Of a stretch of DNA of 64,000 bases, positions 8,400-18,691 are shown one piece after another. The stretch lies in contig NZ_WHOM01000040.1 in assembly GCF_009739465.1 (NCBI RefSeq), forward strand, positions 1 to 64,000, written 5' to 3'. The notes beneath the pieces are model-generated. The model worked only from the letters and a program-made list of their open reading frames with translations, was not told the DNA's origin and ran no database searches. The stretch's first letter is position 1. Every line of letters starts with the position of its first letter. Made by a program: the position numbers and the translations under genes. Source of the stretch: Streptomyces apocyni (GTDB lineage Bacteria; Actinomycetota; Actinomycetes; Streptomycetales; Streptomycetaceae).

Positions 8400-8956
8400 T
8401 GACGACCACCACCACTCCGCGTCTCAAGACGAAGTACCGCGAGGAGATCGCGGGCAAGCTGCGTGAGGAGTTCTCGTACGAGAACGTCATGCAGATCCCC
8501 GGCCTCGTGAAGATCGTGGTCAACATGGGTGTGGGCGACGCCGCCCGCGACTCCAAGCTGATCGATGGTGCCATCAAGGACCTCACCACGATCACCGGTC
8601 AGAAGCCGGCCGTCACCAAGGCCCGTAAGTCCATCGCGCAGTTCAAGCTGCGTGAGGGCCAGCCGATCGGCTGCCACGTCACGCTCCGTGGCGACCGCAT
8701 GTGGGAGTTCCTGGACCGCACCCTGTCGCTCGCGCTGCCGCGCATCCGCGACTTCCGTGGTCTGTCCCCCAAGCAGTTCGACGGCCGTGGCAACTACACC
8801 TTCGGTCTCACCGAGCAGGTCATGTTCCACGAGATCGACCAGGACAAGATCGACCGCGTCCGGGGTATGGACATCACCGTGGTCACCACGGCGACCAACG
8901 ACGACGAGGGCCGCGCCCTCCTTCGTCACCTCGGCTTCCCGTTCAAGGAGGCGTAA
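8399..8956 (+). CDS. rplE: 50S ribosomal protein L5
   Basis: 185 residues. Conserved [25 protein letters not shown] and [27 protein letters not shown] segments. Binds 5S rRNA with L18 and contacts P-site tRNA. Slightly longer at the N-terminus than E. coli (179). Coupled to rplX by start/stop overlap. Confidence 0.99.
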   Translation: MTTTTTPRLKTKYREEIAGKLREEFSYENVMQIPGLVKIVVNMGVGDAARDSKLIDGAIKDLTTITGQKPAVTKARKSIAQFKLREGQPIGCHVTLRGDRMWEFLDRTLSLALPRIRDFRGLSPKQFDGRGNYTFGLTEQVMFHEIDQDKIDRVRGMDITVVTTATNDDEGRALLRHLGFPFKEA

Positions 8957-8961
8957 GCGAG

Positions 8962-9147
8962 ATGGCGAAGAAGGCTCTTATTGCCAAGGCTGCTCGTAAG
9001 CCCAAGTTCGGTGTGCGTGCCTACACCCGCTGCCAGCGCTGTGGCCGTCCGCACTCCGTGTACCGCAAGTTCGGCCTGTGCCGCGTGTGCCTTCGTGAGA
9101 TGGCTCACCGTGGCGAGCTGCCGGGCGTGACCAAGAGCTCCTGGTAA
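8962..9147 (+). CDS. rpsN: 30S ribosomal protein S14, type Z (zinc-binding)
   Basis: 61 residues, the short S14 form. Two CxxC pairs (CQRC near residue 24 and CRVC near residue 40) form the zinc knuckle, distinguishing it from the longer zinc-free paralogue that Streptomyces often carry under Zur control elsewhere. Starts 5 bp after rplE with GCGAG upstream. A 209-bp gap to rpsH follows. Confidence 0.98.
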   Translation: MAKKALIAKAARKPKFGVRAYTRCQRCGRPHSVYRKFGLCRVCLREMAHRGELPGVTKSSW

Positions 9148-9356
9148 TCCCTTAGTTGGGATGACCCAGAGGCTCTCGGTAAGTATCGGGTCGGCGGGAG
9201 CCCTCCTTCACATGCCGTAGGCTTGTGGGGTTGGGCACTCGCTGCCCTACCGACTTACTACGCCGTAGGTCCCCGCGCCGCACCCGTCCCGCCCCTGTGT
9301 GGGGAGAGGGATGGCGCATACAGGAAACCCCGGTGAGAGAGGCCGAAGGCCAATTC
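9148..9356 (+). other. rpsN-rpsH intergenic leader
   Basis: No gene. The octamer GCCGTAGG occurs twice (near 9215 and 9262), and a small GGGCA/TGCCC hairpin lies near 9236. GAGAGAGGCC precedes rpsH. Its length, unusual inside this tightly packed operon, suggests an internal promoter or processing site, but I see no convincing -35/-10 pair. Confidence 0.35.
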
Positions 9357-9755
9357 ATGACCATGACTGATCCGATCGCGGACATGCTGACGCGTCTGCG
9401 TAACGCGAACTCGGCGTACCACGACACCGTGGCGATGCCGCACAGCAAGATCAAGTCTCACATCGCGGAGATTCTCCAGCAGGAGGGCTTCATCACGGGC
9501 TGGAAGGTCGAGGACGCCGAGGTCGGCAAGAACCTCGTCCTCGAGCTGAAGTTCGGCCCGAACCGTGAGCGCTCCATCGCGGGCATCAAGCGGATCTCCA
9601 AGCCCGGTCTCCGGGTTTACGCGAAGTCCACCAACCTGCCCAAGGTCCTTGGCGGCCTCGGCGTGGCGATCATCTCCACGTCGCACGGTCTTCTGACCGG
9701 TCAGCAGGCAGGCAAGAAGGGCGTAGGTGGGGAAGTCCTCGCCTACGTCTGGTAG
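9357..9755 (+). CDS. rpsH: 30S ribosomal protein S8
   Basis: 132 residues from the first of two in-frame ATGs ([22 protein letters not shown]). The second, 6 bp later, is also possible. The C-terminal [36 protein letters not shown] carries the Ser-Thr-Ser region that binds 16S helix 21. In E. coli S8 represses the spc operon by binding its mRNA; no equivalent site is recognised here. Confidence 0.99.
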   Translation: MTMTDPIADMLTRLRNANSAYHDTVAMPHSKIKSHIAEILQQEGFITGWKVEDAEVGKNLVLELKFGPNRERSIAGIKRISKPGLRVYAKSTNLPKVLGGLGVAIISTSHGLLTGQQAGKKGVGGEVLAYVW

Positions 9756-9776
9756 TCGGGAACGGAGGAAAAGCTA

Positions 9777-10316
9777 ATGTCGCGTATTGGCAAGCTCCCC
9801 ATCACGGTTCCCGCCGGCGTGGACGTCACCATCGACGGCCGTACGGTGCAGGTGAAGGGCCCCAAGGGAACCCTCTCGCACACCGTCGCCGCACCGATCG
9901 AGGTTGCTAAGGGCGAGGATGGCGTGCTCAACGTCACCCGCCCCAACGACGAGCGTCAGAACAAGGCCCTGCACGGCCTGTCCCGCACGCTGGTGGCGAA
10001 CATGATCACCGGCGTGACCACGGGTTACGTGAAGAAGCTCGAGATCAGCGGTGTCGGTTACCGCGTCCTGGCGAAGGGCTCCAACCTGGAGTTCTCGCTC
10101 GGCTACAGCCACCCGATCCTGATCGAGGCCCCCGAGGGCATCACCTTCAAGGTGGAGTCCGCGACCAAGCTTTCGGTCGAGGGCATCGACAAGCAGAAGG
10201 TCGGCGAGGTTGCGGCCAACATCCGCAAGCTGCGCAAGCCCGACCCGTACAAGGCCAAGGGTGTCAAGTACGAGGGCGAAGTCATCCGCCGCAAGGTCGG
10301 AAAGGCGGGTAAGTAA
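9777..10316 (+). CDS. rplF: 50S ribosomal protein L6
   Basis: 179 residues, two tandem L6 folds, starting [31 protein letters not shown]. The C-terminal [32 protein letters not shown] is the signature. Locates near the sarcin-ricin loop and the factor-binding site. Strong GGAGGAAAAGCTA ribosome site, 21 bp after rpsH and 3 bp before rplR. Confidence 0.99.
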   Translation: MSRIGKLPITVPAGVDVTIDGRTVQVKGPKGTLSHTVAAPIEVAKGEDGVLNVTRPNDERQNKALHGLSRTLVANMITGVTTGYVKKLEISGVGYRVLAKGSNLEFSLGYSHPILIEAPEGITFKVESATKLSVEGIDKQKVGEVAANIRKLRKPDPYKAKGVKYEGEVIRRKVGKAGK

Positions 10317-10319
10317 GCC

Positions 10320-10703
10320 ATGGCATACGGTACGAAGATCGCTAAGGGCGACGCTTACAAGCGTGCGGCCATCAAGCGTCGTCACATCCGGATCCGTAAG
10401 AAGGTCACGGGTTCGGCTGAGCGTCCGCGCCTGGTCGTGACGCGCTCCAACCGCAACATCGTCGCCCAGGTGATCGACGACGTGAAGGGTCACACCCTCG
10501 CGTCGGCGTCCACCCTGGACACGTCGATCCGCGGTGGCGAGGGCGACAAGTCCGCGCAGGCCAAGCAGGTCGGGGCCCTGGTCGCCGAGCGCGCCAAGGC
10601 CGCGGGCATCGAGGCCGTCGTGTTCGACCGTGGTGGTAACCAGTACGCCGGGCGCATCGCCGCCCTGGCGGACGCCGCCCGCGAAGCCGGACTCAAGTTC
10701 TGA
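10320..10703 (+). CDS. rplR: 50S ribosomal protein L18
   Basis: 127 residues. Basic N-terminus ([25 protein letters not shown]) and the [25 protein letters not shown] signature at the end. Binds 5S rRNA with L5 and L25 in the central protuberance. Between rplF and rpsE; starts 3 bp after rplF. Confidence 0.99.
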   Translation: MAYGTKIAKGDAYKRAAIKRRHIRIRKKVTGSAERPRLVVTRSNRNIVAQVIDDVKGHTLASASTLDTSIRGGEGDKSAQAKQVGALVAERAKAAGIEAVVFDRGGNQYAGRIAALADAAREAGLKF

Positions 10704-10738
10704 GCTTCCGTAGCTAGCGGAAAGAGAGAGGTAATCCA

Positions 10739-11344
10739 ATGGCTGGACCCCAGCGCCGCGGAAGCGGTGCCGGTGGCGGCGAGCGGCGGGACCGGAAGGG
10801 TCGCGACGGTGGCGCATCTGCCGCCGAGAAGACCGCGTACGTTGAGCGCGTTGTCGCGATCAACCGCGTCGCCAAGGTTGTGAAGGGTGGTCGTCGCTTC
10901 AGCTTCACCGCGCTCGTCGTGGTAGGCGATGGTGACGGCACCGTGGGTGTCGGTTACGGCAAGGCCAAGGAAGTTCCGGCCGCCATCGCCAAGGGCGTCG
11001 AGGAGGCCAAGAAGAACTTCTTCAAGGTCCCCCGCATCCAGGGCACCATCCCGCACCCGATCCAGGGTGAGAAGGCGGCTGGCGTCGTCATGCTCAAGCC
11101 GGCTTCCCCCGGTACCGGCGTTATCGCCGGTGGCCCGGTGCGTGCCGTGCTCGAGTGCGCCGGCGTGCACGACATCCTGTCGAAGTCGCTCGGCTCGTCC
11201 AACGCGATCAACATCGTGCACGCGACCGTGACGGCCCTCAAGGGCCTGCAGCGTCCCGAGGAGATCGCGGCCCGCCGTGGTCTGCCGCTCGAGGACGTCG
11301 CCCCCGCGGCTCTGCTCCGTGCGCGTGCTGGGGCGGGTGCGTAA
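10739..11344 (+). CDS. rpsE: 30S ribosomal protein S5
   Basis: 201 residues, longer than E. coli (166) because of a Gly/Arg/Asp-rich N-terminal tail of about 28 residues. The dsRBD-like S5 domain starts at [33 protein letters not shown], and the C-terminal domain contains [30 protein letters not shown]5 acts at mRNA entry and in decoding accuracy. GAGAGAGG precedes the start; TAA overlaps the rpmD ATG. Confidence 0.99.
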   Translation: MAGPQRRGSGAGGGERRDRKGRDGGASAAEKTAYVERVVAINRVAKVVKGGRRFSFTALVVVGDGDGTVGVGYGKAKEVPAAIAKGVEEAKKNFFKVPRIQGTIPHPIQGEKAAGVVMLKPASPGTGVIAGGPVRAVLECAGVHDILSKSLGSSNAINIVHATVTALKGLQRPEEIAARRGLPLEDVAPAALLRARAGAGA

Positions 11345-11526
11345 TGACCCGCCTTAAGATCACGCAGACGAAGTCGTACATCGGCAGCAAGCAGAACCAC
11401 CGTGACACGCTGCGCACGCTCGGCCTCAAGCGGCTGAACGACAGCGTCGTCCGGGAGGCTCGCCCCGAGGTCGTCGGCATGGTCCACACCGTGCGTCACC
11501 TCGTCAAGGTCGAGGAGGTCGACTGA
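11344..11526 (+). CDS. rpmD: 50S ribosomal protein L30
   Basis: 60 residues. Begins [36 protein letters not shown] and ends with the [16 protein letters not shown] strand typical of bacterial L30. Binds 23S rRNA domain II near 5S. Start overlaps rpsE by one base; one base separates it from rplO. Confidence 0.98.
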   Translation: MTRLKITQTKSYIGSKQNHRDTLRTLGLKRLNDSVVREARPEVVGMVHTVRHLVKVEEVD

Positions 11527-11527
11527 C

Positions 11528-11983
11528 ATGGCGGAGCAGAACCCGCTGAAGGTCCACAACCTCCGTCCTGCCCCGGGTGCCAAGACCGCCAAGACCCGTG
11601 TCGGTCGTGGTGAGGCGTCCAAGGGTAAGACCGCTGGTCGTGGTACCAAGGGCACCAAGGCCCGTTACCAGGTTCCGGAGCGCTTCGAGGGTGGCCAGAT
11701 GCCCCTCCACATGCGTCTCCCGAAGCTCAAGGGCTTCAAGAACCCGTTCAAGACCGAGTACCAGGTCGTGAACCTTGACAAGCTGGCCGCGCTCTACCCG
11801 CAGGGTGGCGAGGTCACGGTGGCCGATCTGGTCGCCAAGGGCGCCGTTCGCAAGAACAGCCTGGTCAAGGTCCTCGGTCAGGGCGAGGTTTCCGTGGCGC
11901 TGCAGGTGACGGTTGACGCCGTCTCCGGCTCCGCCAAGGAGAAGATCGCCGCCGCTGGTGGCACCGTCACCGAGCTCGTCTGA
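11528..11983 (+). CDS. rplO: 50S ribosomal protein L15
   Basis: 151 residues. Gly/Arg/Lys-rich extended N-terminus ([29 protein letters not shown]) that threads through 23S rRNA, then a globular domain ending in GGTVTELV. Late assembly protein. Last gene before a 247-bp gap with a strong hairpin, so this is a transcript end before secY. Confidence 0.99.
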   Translation: MAEQNPLKVHNLRPAPGAKTAKTRVGRGEASKGKTAGRGTKGTKARYQVPERFEGGQMPLHMRLPKLKGFKNPFKTEYQVVNLDKLAALYPQGGEVTVADLVAKGAVRKNSLVKVLGQGEVSVALQVTVDAVSGSAKEKIAAAGGTVTELV

Positions 11984-12006
11984 GCCCGATGATCTGAACG
12001 ATCCCA

Positions 12007-12046
12007 CCGGGGATGCCCATCACAAATGGGGCATCCCCGGTTGGTC
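12007..12046 (+). terminator. Hairpin terminator after rplO
   Basis: A perfect 12-bp stem CCGGGGATGCCC/GGGCATCCCCGG with a 10-base loop (12007-12040) followed by TTGGTC. No true T-run, but GC-strong hairpins with weak T tails are the common Streptomyces form. It separates the ribosomal spc genes from secY-adk. Confidence 0.7.
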
Positions 12047-12101
12047 GTTCCGGGGGACGACGCGCGCCGGTAAGGTGGCGTGCGTTGTTGCTGTAATTCG
12101 A

Positions 12102-12121
12102 TCTGGGACTTCGGTCCCGGG
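12102..12121 (+). promoter_or_regulatory. cUUCGg hairpin in the secY leader
   Basis: GGGAC-TTCG-GTCCC forms a hairpin with the exceptionally stable C(UUCG)G tetraloop, extendable by G-U and C-G pairs to about 8 bp. It lies about 110 bp before the secY GTG. It could stabilise mRNA, pause polymerase or bind a regulator; there is no T-run. Function unknown. Confidence 0.45.
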
Positions 12122-12230
12122 CCGCGTGGTCCGTCCGTTCGGCAGACTCCGCGGCTCTTGTCTGTCCATAAACGTCGATCCTCAAGACCGTCACCTCTGA
12201 CGCAGTAGCGCGGGGGTCGCAGGAGGCACC

Positions 12231-13540
<1,310 letters not shown>

Positions 13541-13541
<1 letters not shown>

Positions 13542-14200
13542 TGCGTATCGTCCTCGTTGGACCGCCAGGAGCTGGCAAGGGCACGCAAGCCGCGTACCTC
13601 GCCAAGAACCTCGCGATCCCGCACATCTCCACGGGCGACCTCTTCCGCGCCAACATCAGCCAGGGCACTGAGCTGGGCAGGCGTGCTAAGACGATCATGG
13701 ACGCCGGTCAACTGGTGCCGGACGAGGTCACCATTGACATGGCCAAGGACCGCATGGAGCAGCCGGACGCCGCTGGTGGCTTCCTGCTCGACGGCTTCCC
13801 GCGCAATGTGCCGCAGGCCGAGGCGCTGGACGAGTTCCTCAAGTCCGAGGGCCAGCAGCTGGACGCGGTGCTCGACCTCGAGGTTCCCGAGGACGAGGTC
13901 GTCAAGCGCATCGCCGGGCGGCGGATCTGCCGCAAGGACAGCGCGCACGTCTTCCACGTCACGTACAGCCCGCCGAAGACCGCGGATGTCTGTGACGCCT
14001 GTGGCGGCGAGCTCTACCAGCGCGGTGACGACAGCGAGGAGACGGTGCGCACCCGGCTCGACGTCTACCACGAGCAGACGGAGCCGATCATCGACCACTA
14101 CCGGGCCCAGGGTCTGGTGGTCACCATCTCCGCGCTCGGTGAGGTCGCCGATGTGACCGAGCGGGCGATGGCCGCGCTGAAGCAGTCCGACGAGAGCTGA
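13541..14200 (+). CDS. adk: Adenylate kinase
   Basis: 219 residues. P-loop GPPGAGKGTQAAYLA at residues 7-21; AMP-binding segment HISTGDLFR; FLLDGFPRN motif near 82-90. The LID (about 128-165) is the long form and contains a Cys (RRICRKD), a His pair and a CDAC pair, consistent with zinc binding. Catalyses ATP + AMP = 2 ADP in the cytoplasm. Translationally coupled to secY, and followed by a very strong hairpin. Confidence 0.98.
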
Positions 14201-14219
14201 GCCAGCGCCAGTACGTCCC

Positions 14220-14257
14220 CTACGGCCGCGGTGACCGAACAGTCACCGCGGCCGTAG
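14220..14257 (+). terminator. Strong hairpin between adk and map
   Basis: A perfect 16-bp stem (CTACGGCCGCGGTGAC and its complement) with a 6-base loop CGAACA, starting 20 bp after adk. Downstream is TGTTAGCAAG, with no T-run. Most likely a terminator; map therefore probably has its own promoter in the remaining 70 bp. Confidence 0.75.
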
Positions 14258-14327
14258 TGTTAGCAAGTGGCGGTTGCGGTGGTGACCGCGTAAAGACCAT
14301 GACCGTGAATCTGGAAGGCAAGCCCCG

Positions 14328-15164
14328 ATGGTGGAGATCAAGACTCCCGAGCAGATCGCCAAGATGCGTGCGGCGGGACTGGTCGTCGCCGCCATCCACC
14401 AGGCCACGCGTGCGGCGGCGGTGCCCGGCGCCACCACCAAGGACCTGGACGACGTGGCGCGCAAGGTGCTGGCCGAGCACGGCGCCAAGTCGAACTTCCT
14501 CGGGTACGGCGGCTTCCCCGCCACCATCTGCACGTCGGTGAACCAGGTCGTGGTGCACGGCATCCCCAGCGAGGAGACCGTCCTCAAGGACGGCGACATC
14601 ATCTCCATCGACGCGGGCGCGATCATCGAGGGCTGGCACGGTGACGCGGCGTACACCGCCTTCGTCGGGTCCGGGCACGCCCCCGAGCTGGTGGAGCTCT
14701 CCCGGGTGACCGAGGAGTCCATGTGGGCCGGGATCGCGGCCATGAAGCTGGGCAACCGGCTGGTGGACATCTCCAAGGCCATCGAGACGTACATCCGCCG
14801 CCAGCCCCGTCCGGCCAGCGGCAAGTACGGCATCATCCAGGACTACGGCGGCCACGGCATCGGCAGCCAGATGCACATGGAGCCGCACGTCCTGAACTAC
14901 GTCGAGCGCCGCCGTGGCCGTGGGCCCAAGCTGGTGCCCGGTACGTGCCTGGCCATCGAGCCGATGGTGAGCCTGGGCACCGCCCGCACCGAGGTGCTTG
15001 AGGACGACTGGACCGTGGAAACCACGGACGGCACCTGGTCCTCGCACTGGGAGCACTCCATCGCGCTGACGGAGCAGGGCCCGCTGGTCCTGACGGCGCC
15101 GGACTGCGGCAGGGCGAAGCTGGCGGAGTACGGAATCACGGCCGCGCCGGACCCGCTGGGCTGA
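14328..15164 (+). CDS. map: Type I methionine aminopeptidase
   Basis: 278 residues. Metal ligands of the pita-bread fold are recognisable: D in SIDAGAI(I), D in GWHGDAAYTAF, H in GGHGIGSQMH, E in AIEPMVS, and the C-terminal E in SSHWEHSIALTE. Removes initiator methionine from nascent proteins. Short N-terminus, so no SH3-type zinc extension. Starts with ATG after AAGGCAAG. The stop codon is followed by a run of short tandem repeats. Confidence 0.97.
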   Translation: MVEIKTPEQIAKMRAAGLVVAAIHQATRAAAVPGATTKDLDDVARKVLAEHGAKSNFLGYGGFPATICTSVNQVVVHGIPSEETVLKDGDIISIDAGAIIEGWHGDAAYTAFVGSGHAPELVELSRVTEESMWAGIAAMKLGNRLVDISKAIETYIRRQPRPASGKYGIIQDYGGHGIGSQMHMEPHVLNYVERRRGRGPKLVPGTCLAIEPMVSLGTARTEVLEDDWTVETTDGTWSSHWEHSIALTEQGPLVLTAPDCGRAKLAEYGITAAPDPLG

Positions 15165-15207
15165 GCTGGGCCTGGCCCCTGCCTGGCGCCTGCCTGGCCT
15201 GTGCCTG
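15155..15207 (+). repeat. Short tandem repeats starting at the map stop codon
   Basis: Two 10-bp near-copies (GCTGGGCTGA, GCTGGGCCTG) are followed by three 11-bp copies (GCCCCTGCCTG, GCGCCTGCCTG, GCCTGTGCCTG). The first 10-bp copy contains the map TGA. One of several 3'-end repeat tracts in this window. Confidence 0.7.
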
Positions 15208-15254
15208 GCCTGCGTCTTGCTTAACGATCTTGTCAGCGGGGCATCCTTCCTCGA

Positions 15255-15284
15255 TTCGTCTTTCCGAGGTCCCTGACGTAGACT
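15255..15284 (+). promoter_or_regulatory. Candidate infA promoter
   Basis: A TAGACT hexamer (15279-15284) fits an HrdB -10 element about 80 bp upstream of infA. TTCGTC 18 bp upstream is a weak -35. The intervening map-side repeats and lack of overlap make an independent promoter likely here. Confidence 0.35.
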
Positions 15285-15363
15285 GACTCGTCGGCTCTCG
15301 TGCATCCGTGTGTCTGCATGTGCGCACGAGGTCGATCAAGGTAGTCGATTCGAAGGGCGAAGC

Positions 15364-15585
15364 GTGGCCAAGAAGCAAGGTGCCATCGAGATCGAGGGCA
15401 CTGTCGTCGAGTCTCTGCCGAACGCCATGTTCAAGGTTGAGCTCCAGAACGGCCACCAGGTCCTGGCACACATCAGCGGCAAGATGCGTATGCACTACAT
15501 CCGCATCCTCCCTGACGACCGGGTCGTGGTGGAGCTGTCTCCGTACGACCTCACCCGTGGCCGGATCGTCTACCGCTACAAGTAG
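15364..15585 (+). CDS. infA: Translation initiation factor IF-1
   Basis: 73 residues from GTG ([27 protein letters not shown]), full length. OB-fold protein that binds the A site of the 30S subunit and helps IF-2 and IF-3 during initiation. Upstream in-frame codons would add an unrelated N-terminus and are rejected. Leads the infA-rpmJ-rpsM-rpsK group. Confidence 0.98.
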   Translation: MAKKQGAIEIEGTVVESLPNAMFKVELQNGHQVLAHISGKMRMHYIRILPDDRVVVELSPYDLTRGRIVYRYK

Positions 15586-15644
15586 ATCTTGCCTGTGCCC
15601 CGCGTCCGCGGGGTGGTGGCACTGACCCGGAGAACCTCACCCAC

Positions 15645-15758
15645 ATGAAGGTCAAGCCGAGCGTCAAGAAGATCTGCGACAAGTGCAGGGTGATCCGCCG
15701 TCACGGCCGGGTCATGGTTATCTGCGACAACCCGCGCCACAAGCAGCGCCAGGGCTGA
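15645..15758 (+). CDS. rpmJ: 50S ribosomal protein L36 (zinc-ribbon form)
   Basis: 37 residues, too short for many gene finders. Reads [19 protein letters not shown]..., with cysteines at CDKC (11 and 14) and one in VICDN, plus a histidine in PRHKQRQG, the C-C-C-H zinc set of the C+ form. Lies between infA and rpsM as in other actinobacteria. GGAGAACCTCACCCAC carries the ribosome site. Confidence 0.97.
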   Translation: MKVKPSVKKICDKCRVIRRHGRVMVICDNPRHKQRQG

Positions 15759-15955
15759 CGCACCTACTGCACCCGCAGAACTTCGCGCGACGCAAGCGAA
15801 ATGTACATACGCAGGACCCGTCCCTCTCTGTAACGGAGGGCGACACCCCCGGCTCGGAGGCCGGGGACCCAGTCCGTACCACCGCTTCGAAGGAAGTGGT
15901 CGGCGGTTGGGAGCGGTGCTGCGGAAGACCTCCGAGAATCAACTGGAGCCATTGA
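15759..15955 (+). other. Structured rpmJ-rpsM gap
   Basis: 197 bp without a gene. Contains hairpins CCCTC/GAGGG (15822-15840) and CCCCGGC-TCGGAG-GCCGGGG (15847-15866), and an ACCGCTTC/GAAGTGGT imperfect repeat near 15880-15900. Probably an mRNA leader element of rpsM-rpsK. No T-run and no sure promoter. Confidence 0.4.
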
Positions 15956-16336
15956 ATGGCACGCGTTTCCGGTGTCGACATCCCGCGTGACAAGCGCGTC
16001 GAGGTCGCCCTCACCTACGTGTTCGGCATCGGCCGGACTCAGTCCCAGCGGACTCTCGCCGAGACCGGCGTGAACCCCAACACCCGCGTTCGTGACCTGT
16101 CCGAAGAGGACCTGGTCAAGATCCGTGAGTACGTGGACGCCAACCTCCGTACCGAGGGTGACCTCCGCCGCGAGATCCAGGCCGACATCCGCCGCAAGGT
16201 CGAGATCGGCTGCTACCAGGGTCTGCGTCACCGCCGTGGCCTGCCCGTTCACGGTCAGCGCACCAGCACCAACGCCCGCACCCGCAAGGGCCCGCGTCGC
16301 GCCATCGCCGGTAAGAAGAAGCCGGGCAAGAAGTAG
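15956..16336 (+). CDS. rpsM: 30S ribosomal protein S13
   Basis: 126 residues. Starts [30 protein letters not shown] and has the RQG-like [28 protein letters not shown] tail that reaches the P site and the subunit bridge B1. Typical length. Followed 65 bp later by rpsK, in the classic alpha-operon order. Confidence 0.99.
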   Translation: MARVSGVDIPRDKRVEVALTYVFGIGRTQSQRTLAETGVNPNTRVRDLSEEDLVKIREYVDANLRTEGDLRREIQADIRRKVEIGCYQGLRHRRGLPVHGQRTSTNARTRKGPRRAIAGKKKPGKK

Positions 16337-16401
16337 TCCTCAGCGGACCCCCGCCAGCGGTCTTCGCTGTAGGACCGACCACCTCCCTGTAGGAGATTTA
16401 G

Positions 16402-16806
16402 ATGCCCCCCAAGGGTCGTCAGGGCGCTGCCAAGAAGGTGCGCCGCAAGGAAAAGAAGAACGTCGCTCACGGCCACGCGCACATCAAGAGCACGTTCAAC
16501 AACACGATCGTGTCCATCACGGACCCGACCGGCAACGTGATCTCGTGGGCCTCCGCGGGCCACGTGGGCTTCAAGGGCTCGCGTAAGTCGACTCCGTTCG
16601 CCGCGCAGATGGCCGCCGAGTCGGCTGCCCGTCGCGCGCAGGAGCACGGCATGCGCAAGGTCGACGTCTTCGTCAAGGGTCCCGGTTCCGGCCGTGAGAC
16701 CGCGATCCGCTCCCTCCAGGCCACCGGCCTCGAGGTCGGCTCGATCCAGGATGTCACCCCCACGCCGCACAACGGCTGCCGTCCCCCCAAGCGCCGTCGC
16801 GTCTGA
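16402..16806 (+). CDS. rpsK: 30S ribosomal protein S11
   Basis: 134 residues. Conserved [34 protein letters not shown] and the C-terminal [18 protein letters not shown]. Forms the platform near the E-site mRNA. AGGAGA ribosome site. rpsD, which follows rpsK in many bacteria, is absent here. The last three codons and stop begin a 14-bp tandem repeat. Confidence 0.99.
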   Translation: MPPKGRQGAAKKVRRKEKKNVAHGHAHIKSTFNNTIVSITDPTGNVISWASAGHVGFKGSRKSTPFAAQMAAESAARRAQEHGMRKVDVFVKGPGSGRETAIRSLQATGLEVGSIQDVTPTPHNGCRPPKRRRV

Positions 16807-16870
16807 CGTACATCGTCTGACGCACGTCGTCTGATGCATGTCACCTGACACGCGTCGCTTGATCTGAGGT
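16801..16870 (+). repeat. 14-bp tandem repeat spanning the rpsK stop codon
   Basis: Four consecutive 14-bp copies (GTCTGACGTACATC, GTCTGACGCACGTC, GTCTGATGCATGTC, ACCTGACACGCGTC), then a decayed fifth. The first contains the rpsK final Val codon and TGA. Because 14 is not a multiple of three, successive TGA copies fall in different frames. Confidence 0.85.
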
Positions 16871-16873
16871 TCC

Positions 16874-16905
16874 GGGCGGTATGGCTCTTTCGGGCCGTAT
16901 CGCCC
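16874..16905 (+). promoter_or_regulatory. 14-bp hairpin in the rpoA leader
   Basis: GGGCGGTATGGCTC pairs with GGGCCGTATCGCCC around a TTTC loop: 14 bp with three G-U wobbles. The wobbles make it a structure of the sense RNA rather than of the DNA. It sits 64 bp before rpoA, after the rpsK repeats. Possible attenuator, processing site or ribosomal-protein target. Confidence 0.55.
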
Positions 16906-16969
16906 GTACCCTTGTGTAGTACTCCATGGGCATCAAATAGCGGGTGCCCCTGACTGAAGGAATCCACGC

Positions 16970-17992
16970 ATGCTGATCGCTCAGCGTCCGTCGTTGACCG
17001 AAGAGGTCGTCGACGAGTTCCGGTCCCGGTTCGTGATCGAGCCGCTGGAGCCGGGCTTCGGCTACACCCTCGGCAACTCCCTGCGCCGTACGCTCCTCTC
17101 CTCGATCCCGGGTGCGGCGGTCACGTCCATCCGTATCGACGGTGTCCTGCACGAGTTCACCACCGTGCCGGGCGTCAAGGAGGACGTCACCGACCTGATC
17201 CTCAACATCAAGCAGCTGGTCGTCTCCTCGGAGCACGACGAGCCGGTCGTGATGTACCTGCGCAAGCAGGGCCCGGGTCTGGTCACCGCCGCCGACATCG
17301 CGCCCCCGGCCGGTGTCGAGGTGCACAACCCCGACCTCGTCCTCGCCACGCTGAACGGCAAGGGCAAGCTGGAGATGGAGCTGACCGTCGAGCGCGGTCG
17401 TGGCTACGTCTCCGCCGTCCAGAACAAGCAGGTGGGCCAGGAGATCGGCCGTATCCCGGTCGACTCCATCTACTCGCCGGTGCTCAAGGTCACGTACAAG
17501 GTCGAGGCGACCCGTGTCGAGCAGCGCACCGACTTCGACAAGCTGATCGTCGACGTCGAGACCAAGCAGGCCATGCGTCCGCGTGACGCCATGGCGTCGG
17601 CCGGTAAGACCCTGGTCGAGCTGTTCGGTCTGGCCCGCGAGCTCAACATCGACGCCGAGGGCATCGACATGGGCCCGTCCCCGACGGACGCCGCCCTCGC
17701 CGCTGATCTCGCGCTGCCGATCGAGGAGCTCGAGCTCACCGTTCGCTCGTACAACTGCCTCAAGCGTGAGGGCATCCACTCCGTGGGTGAGCTCGTGGCG
17801 CGCTCCGAGGCCGACCTGCTCGACATCCGCAACTTCGGTGCGAAGTCGATCGACGAGGTCAAGATGAAGCTCAACGGCATGGGCCTGGCCCTCAAGGACA
17901 GCCCTCCCGGCTTCGACCCCACCGCCGCCGCTGACGCCTTTGGCGCCGACGACGACGCGGACGCCGGTTTCGTCGAGACCGAGCAGTACTGA
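16970..17992 (+). CDS. rpoA: RNA polymerase alpha subunit
   Basis: 340 residues. N-terminal domain (1 to about 230) for dimerisation and beta/beta' assembly, with the conserved [20 protein letters not shown]-terminal domain (about 250-315) for DNA UP-element and activator contact, with the helix-hairpin motif [34 protein letters not shown]. Acidic tail. GAAGGAA ribosome site, ATG start. Normal actinobacterial length. Confidence 0.99.
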   Translation: MLIAQRPSLTEEVVDEFRSRFVIEPLEPGFGYTLGNSLRRTLLSSIPGAAVTSIRIDGVLHEFTTVPGVKEDVTDLILNIKQLVVSSEHDEPVVMYLRKQGPGLVTAADIAPPAGVEVHNPDLVLATLNGKGKLEMELTVERGRGYVSAVQNKQVGQEIGRIPVDSIYSPVLKVTYKVEATRVEQRTDFDKLIVDVETKQAMRPRDAMASAGKTLVELFGLARELNIDAEGIDMGPSPTDAALAADLALPIEELELTVRSYNCLKREGIHSVGELVARSEADLLDIRNFGAKSIDEVKMKLNGMGLALKDSPPGFDPTAAADAFGADDDADAGFVETEQY

Positions 17993-18089
17993 GCACCGTC
18001 CAGTACTGAAAACTTCCCCGGGGCGACCGCCTCGGGGGAACTGACACCGGTACCTCACACGGCCGGTGCAGCAAAGAAGGAGAAAGACC

Positions 18090-18605
18090 ATGCCGAAGCC
18101 CGCCAAGGGCGCCCGTATGGGCGGCAGCGCTTCGCACGAGAAGGCGATGCTGGCGAACCTCGCCAAGTCGCTGTTCGAGCACGGCCGGATCACCACCACC
18201 GAGGCCAAGGCGCGCCGTCTGCGCCCGGTCGCGGAGCGCCTGATCACCAAGGCGAAGAAGGGTGACCTTCACAACCGCCGCCAGGTGCTGGCAACCATCA
18301 CCGACAAGAGCATCGTGCACACGCTCTTCACGGAGATCGGCCCGCGTTACGAGAACCGCCCGGGTGGTTACACCCGTATCACCAAGATCGGTAACCGCCG
18401 TGGCGACAACGCGCCCATGGCTGTCATCGAGCTGGTCGAGGCGCTGACCGTGCAGCAGACCGCTGTCGGTGAGGCCGAGGCCGCCACCAAGCGTTCCGCC
18501 AAGGACGCCGCTGGTGACGAGGCCGTCGCCGACCTCAAGAAGGACGAGGTCGTCGAGGACGCCAAGCCTGAGGCCGCGGCTGAGACCGAGGCCAAGGACG
18601 CCTGA
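18090..18605 (+). CDS. rplQ: 50S ribosomal protein L17 with acidic tail
   Basis: 171 residues from [28 protein letters not shown] with AAGGAG six bases upstream; an earlier GTG in frame lacks a ribosome site. The L17 core ends near residue 120 ([13 protein letters not shown]). About 50 further residues form an Ala/Glu/Lys/Asp-rich low-complexity tail, seen in other actinobacteria. Follows rpoA as in most bacteria and ends the alpha segment. Confidence 0.98.
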   Translation: MPKPAKGARMGGSASHEKAMLANLAKSLFEHGRITTTEAKARRLRPVAERLITKAKKGDLHNRRQVLATITDKSIVHTLFTEIGPRYENRPGGYTRITKIGNRRGDNAPMAVIELVEALTVQQTAVGEAEAATKRSAKDAAGDEAVADLKKDEVVEDAKPEAAAETEAKDA

Positions 18606-18625
18606 GCGTTCTGAGGTCCATCGGG

Positions 18626-18657
18626 CGGGCCCGCATCCCTTCGGGGGTGCGGGCCCG
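18626..18657 (+). terminator. Terminator after rplQ
   Basis: A 14-bp GC-rich stem (C plus GGGCCCGCATCCC with its complement, one G-T pair) with a TTCG loop, 20 bp after rplQ. Followed by TTCCGCTGTCTTGAGGTTTTG. Ends the ribosomal superoperon before truA. Confidence 0.8.
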
Positions 18658-18691
18658 TTCCGCTGTCTTGAGGTTTTGAGAGGATCTACGG

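Noticed and set aside
9148..9356. Riboswitch before rpsH
   Set aside because: No known aptamer core or clear expression platform; only small hairpins and a repeated octamer.
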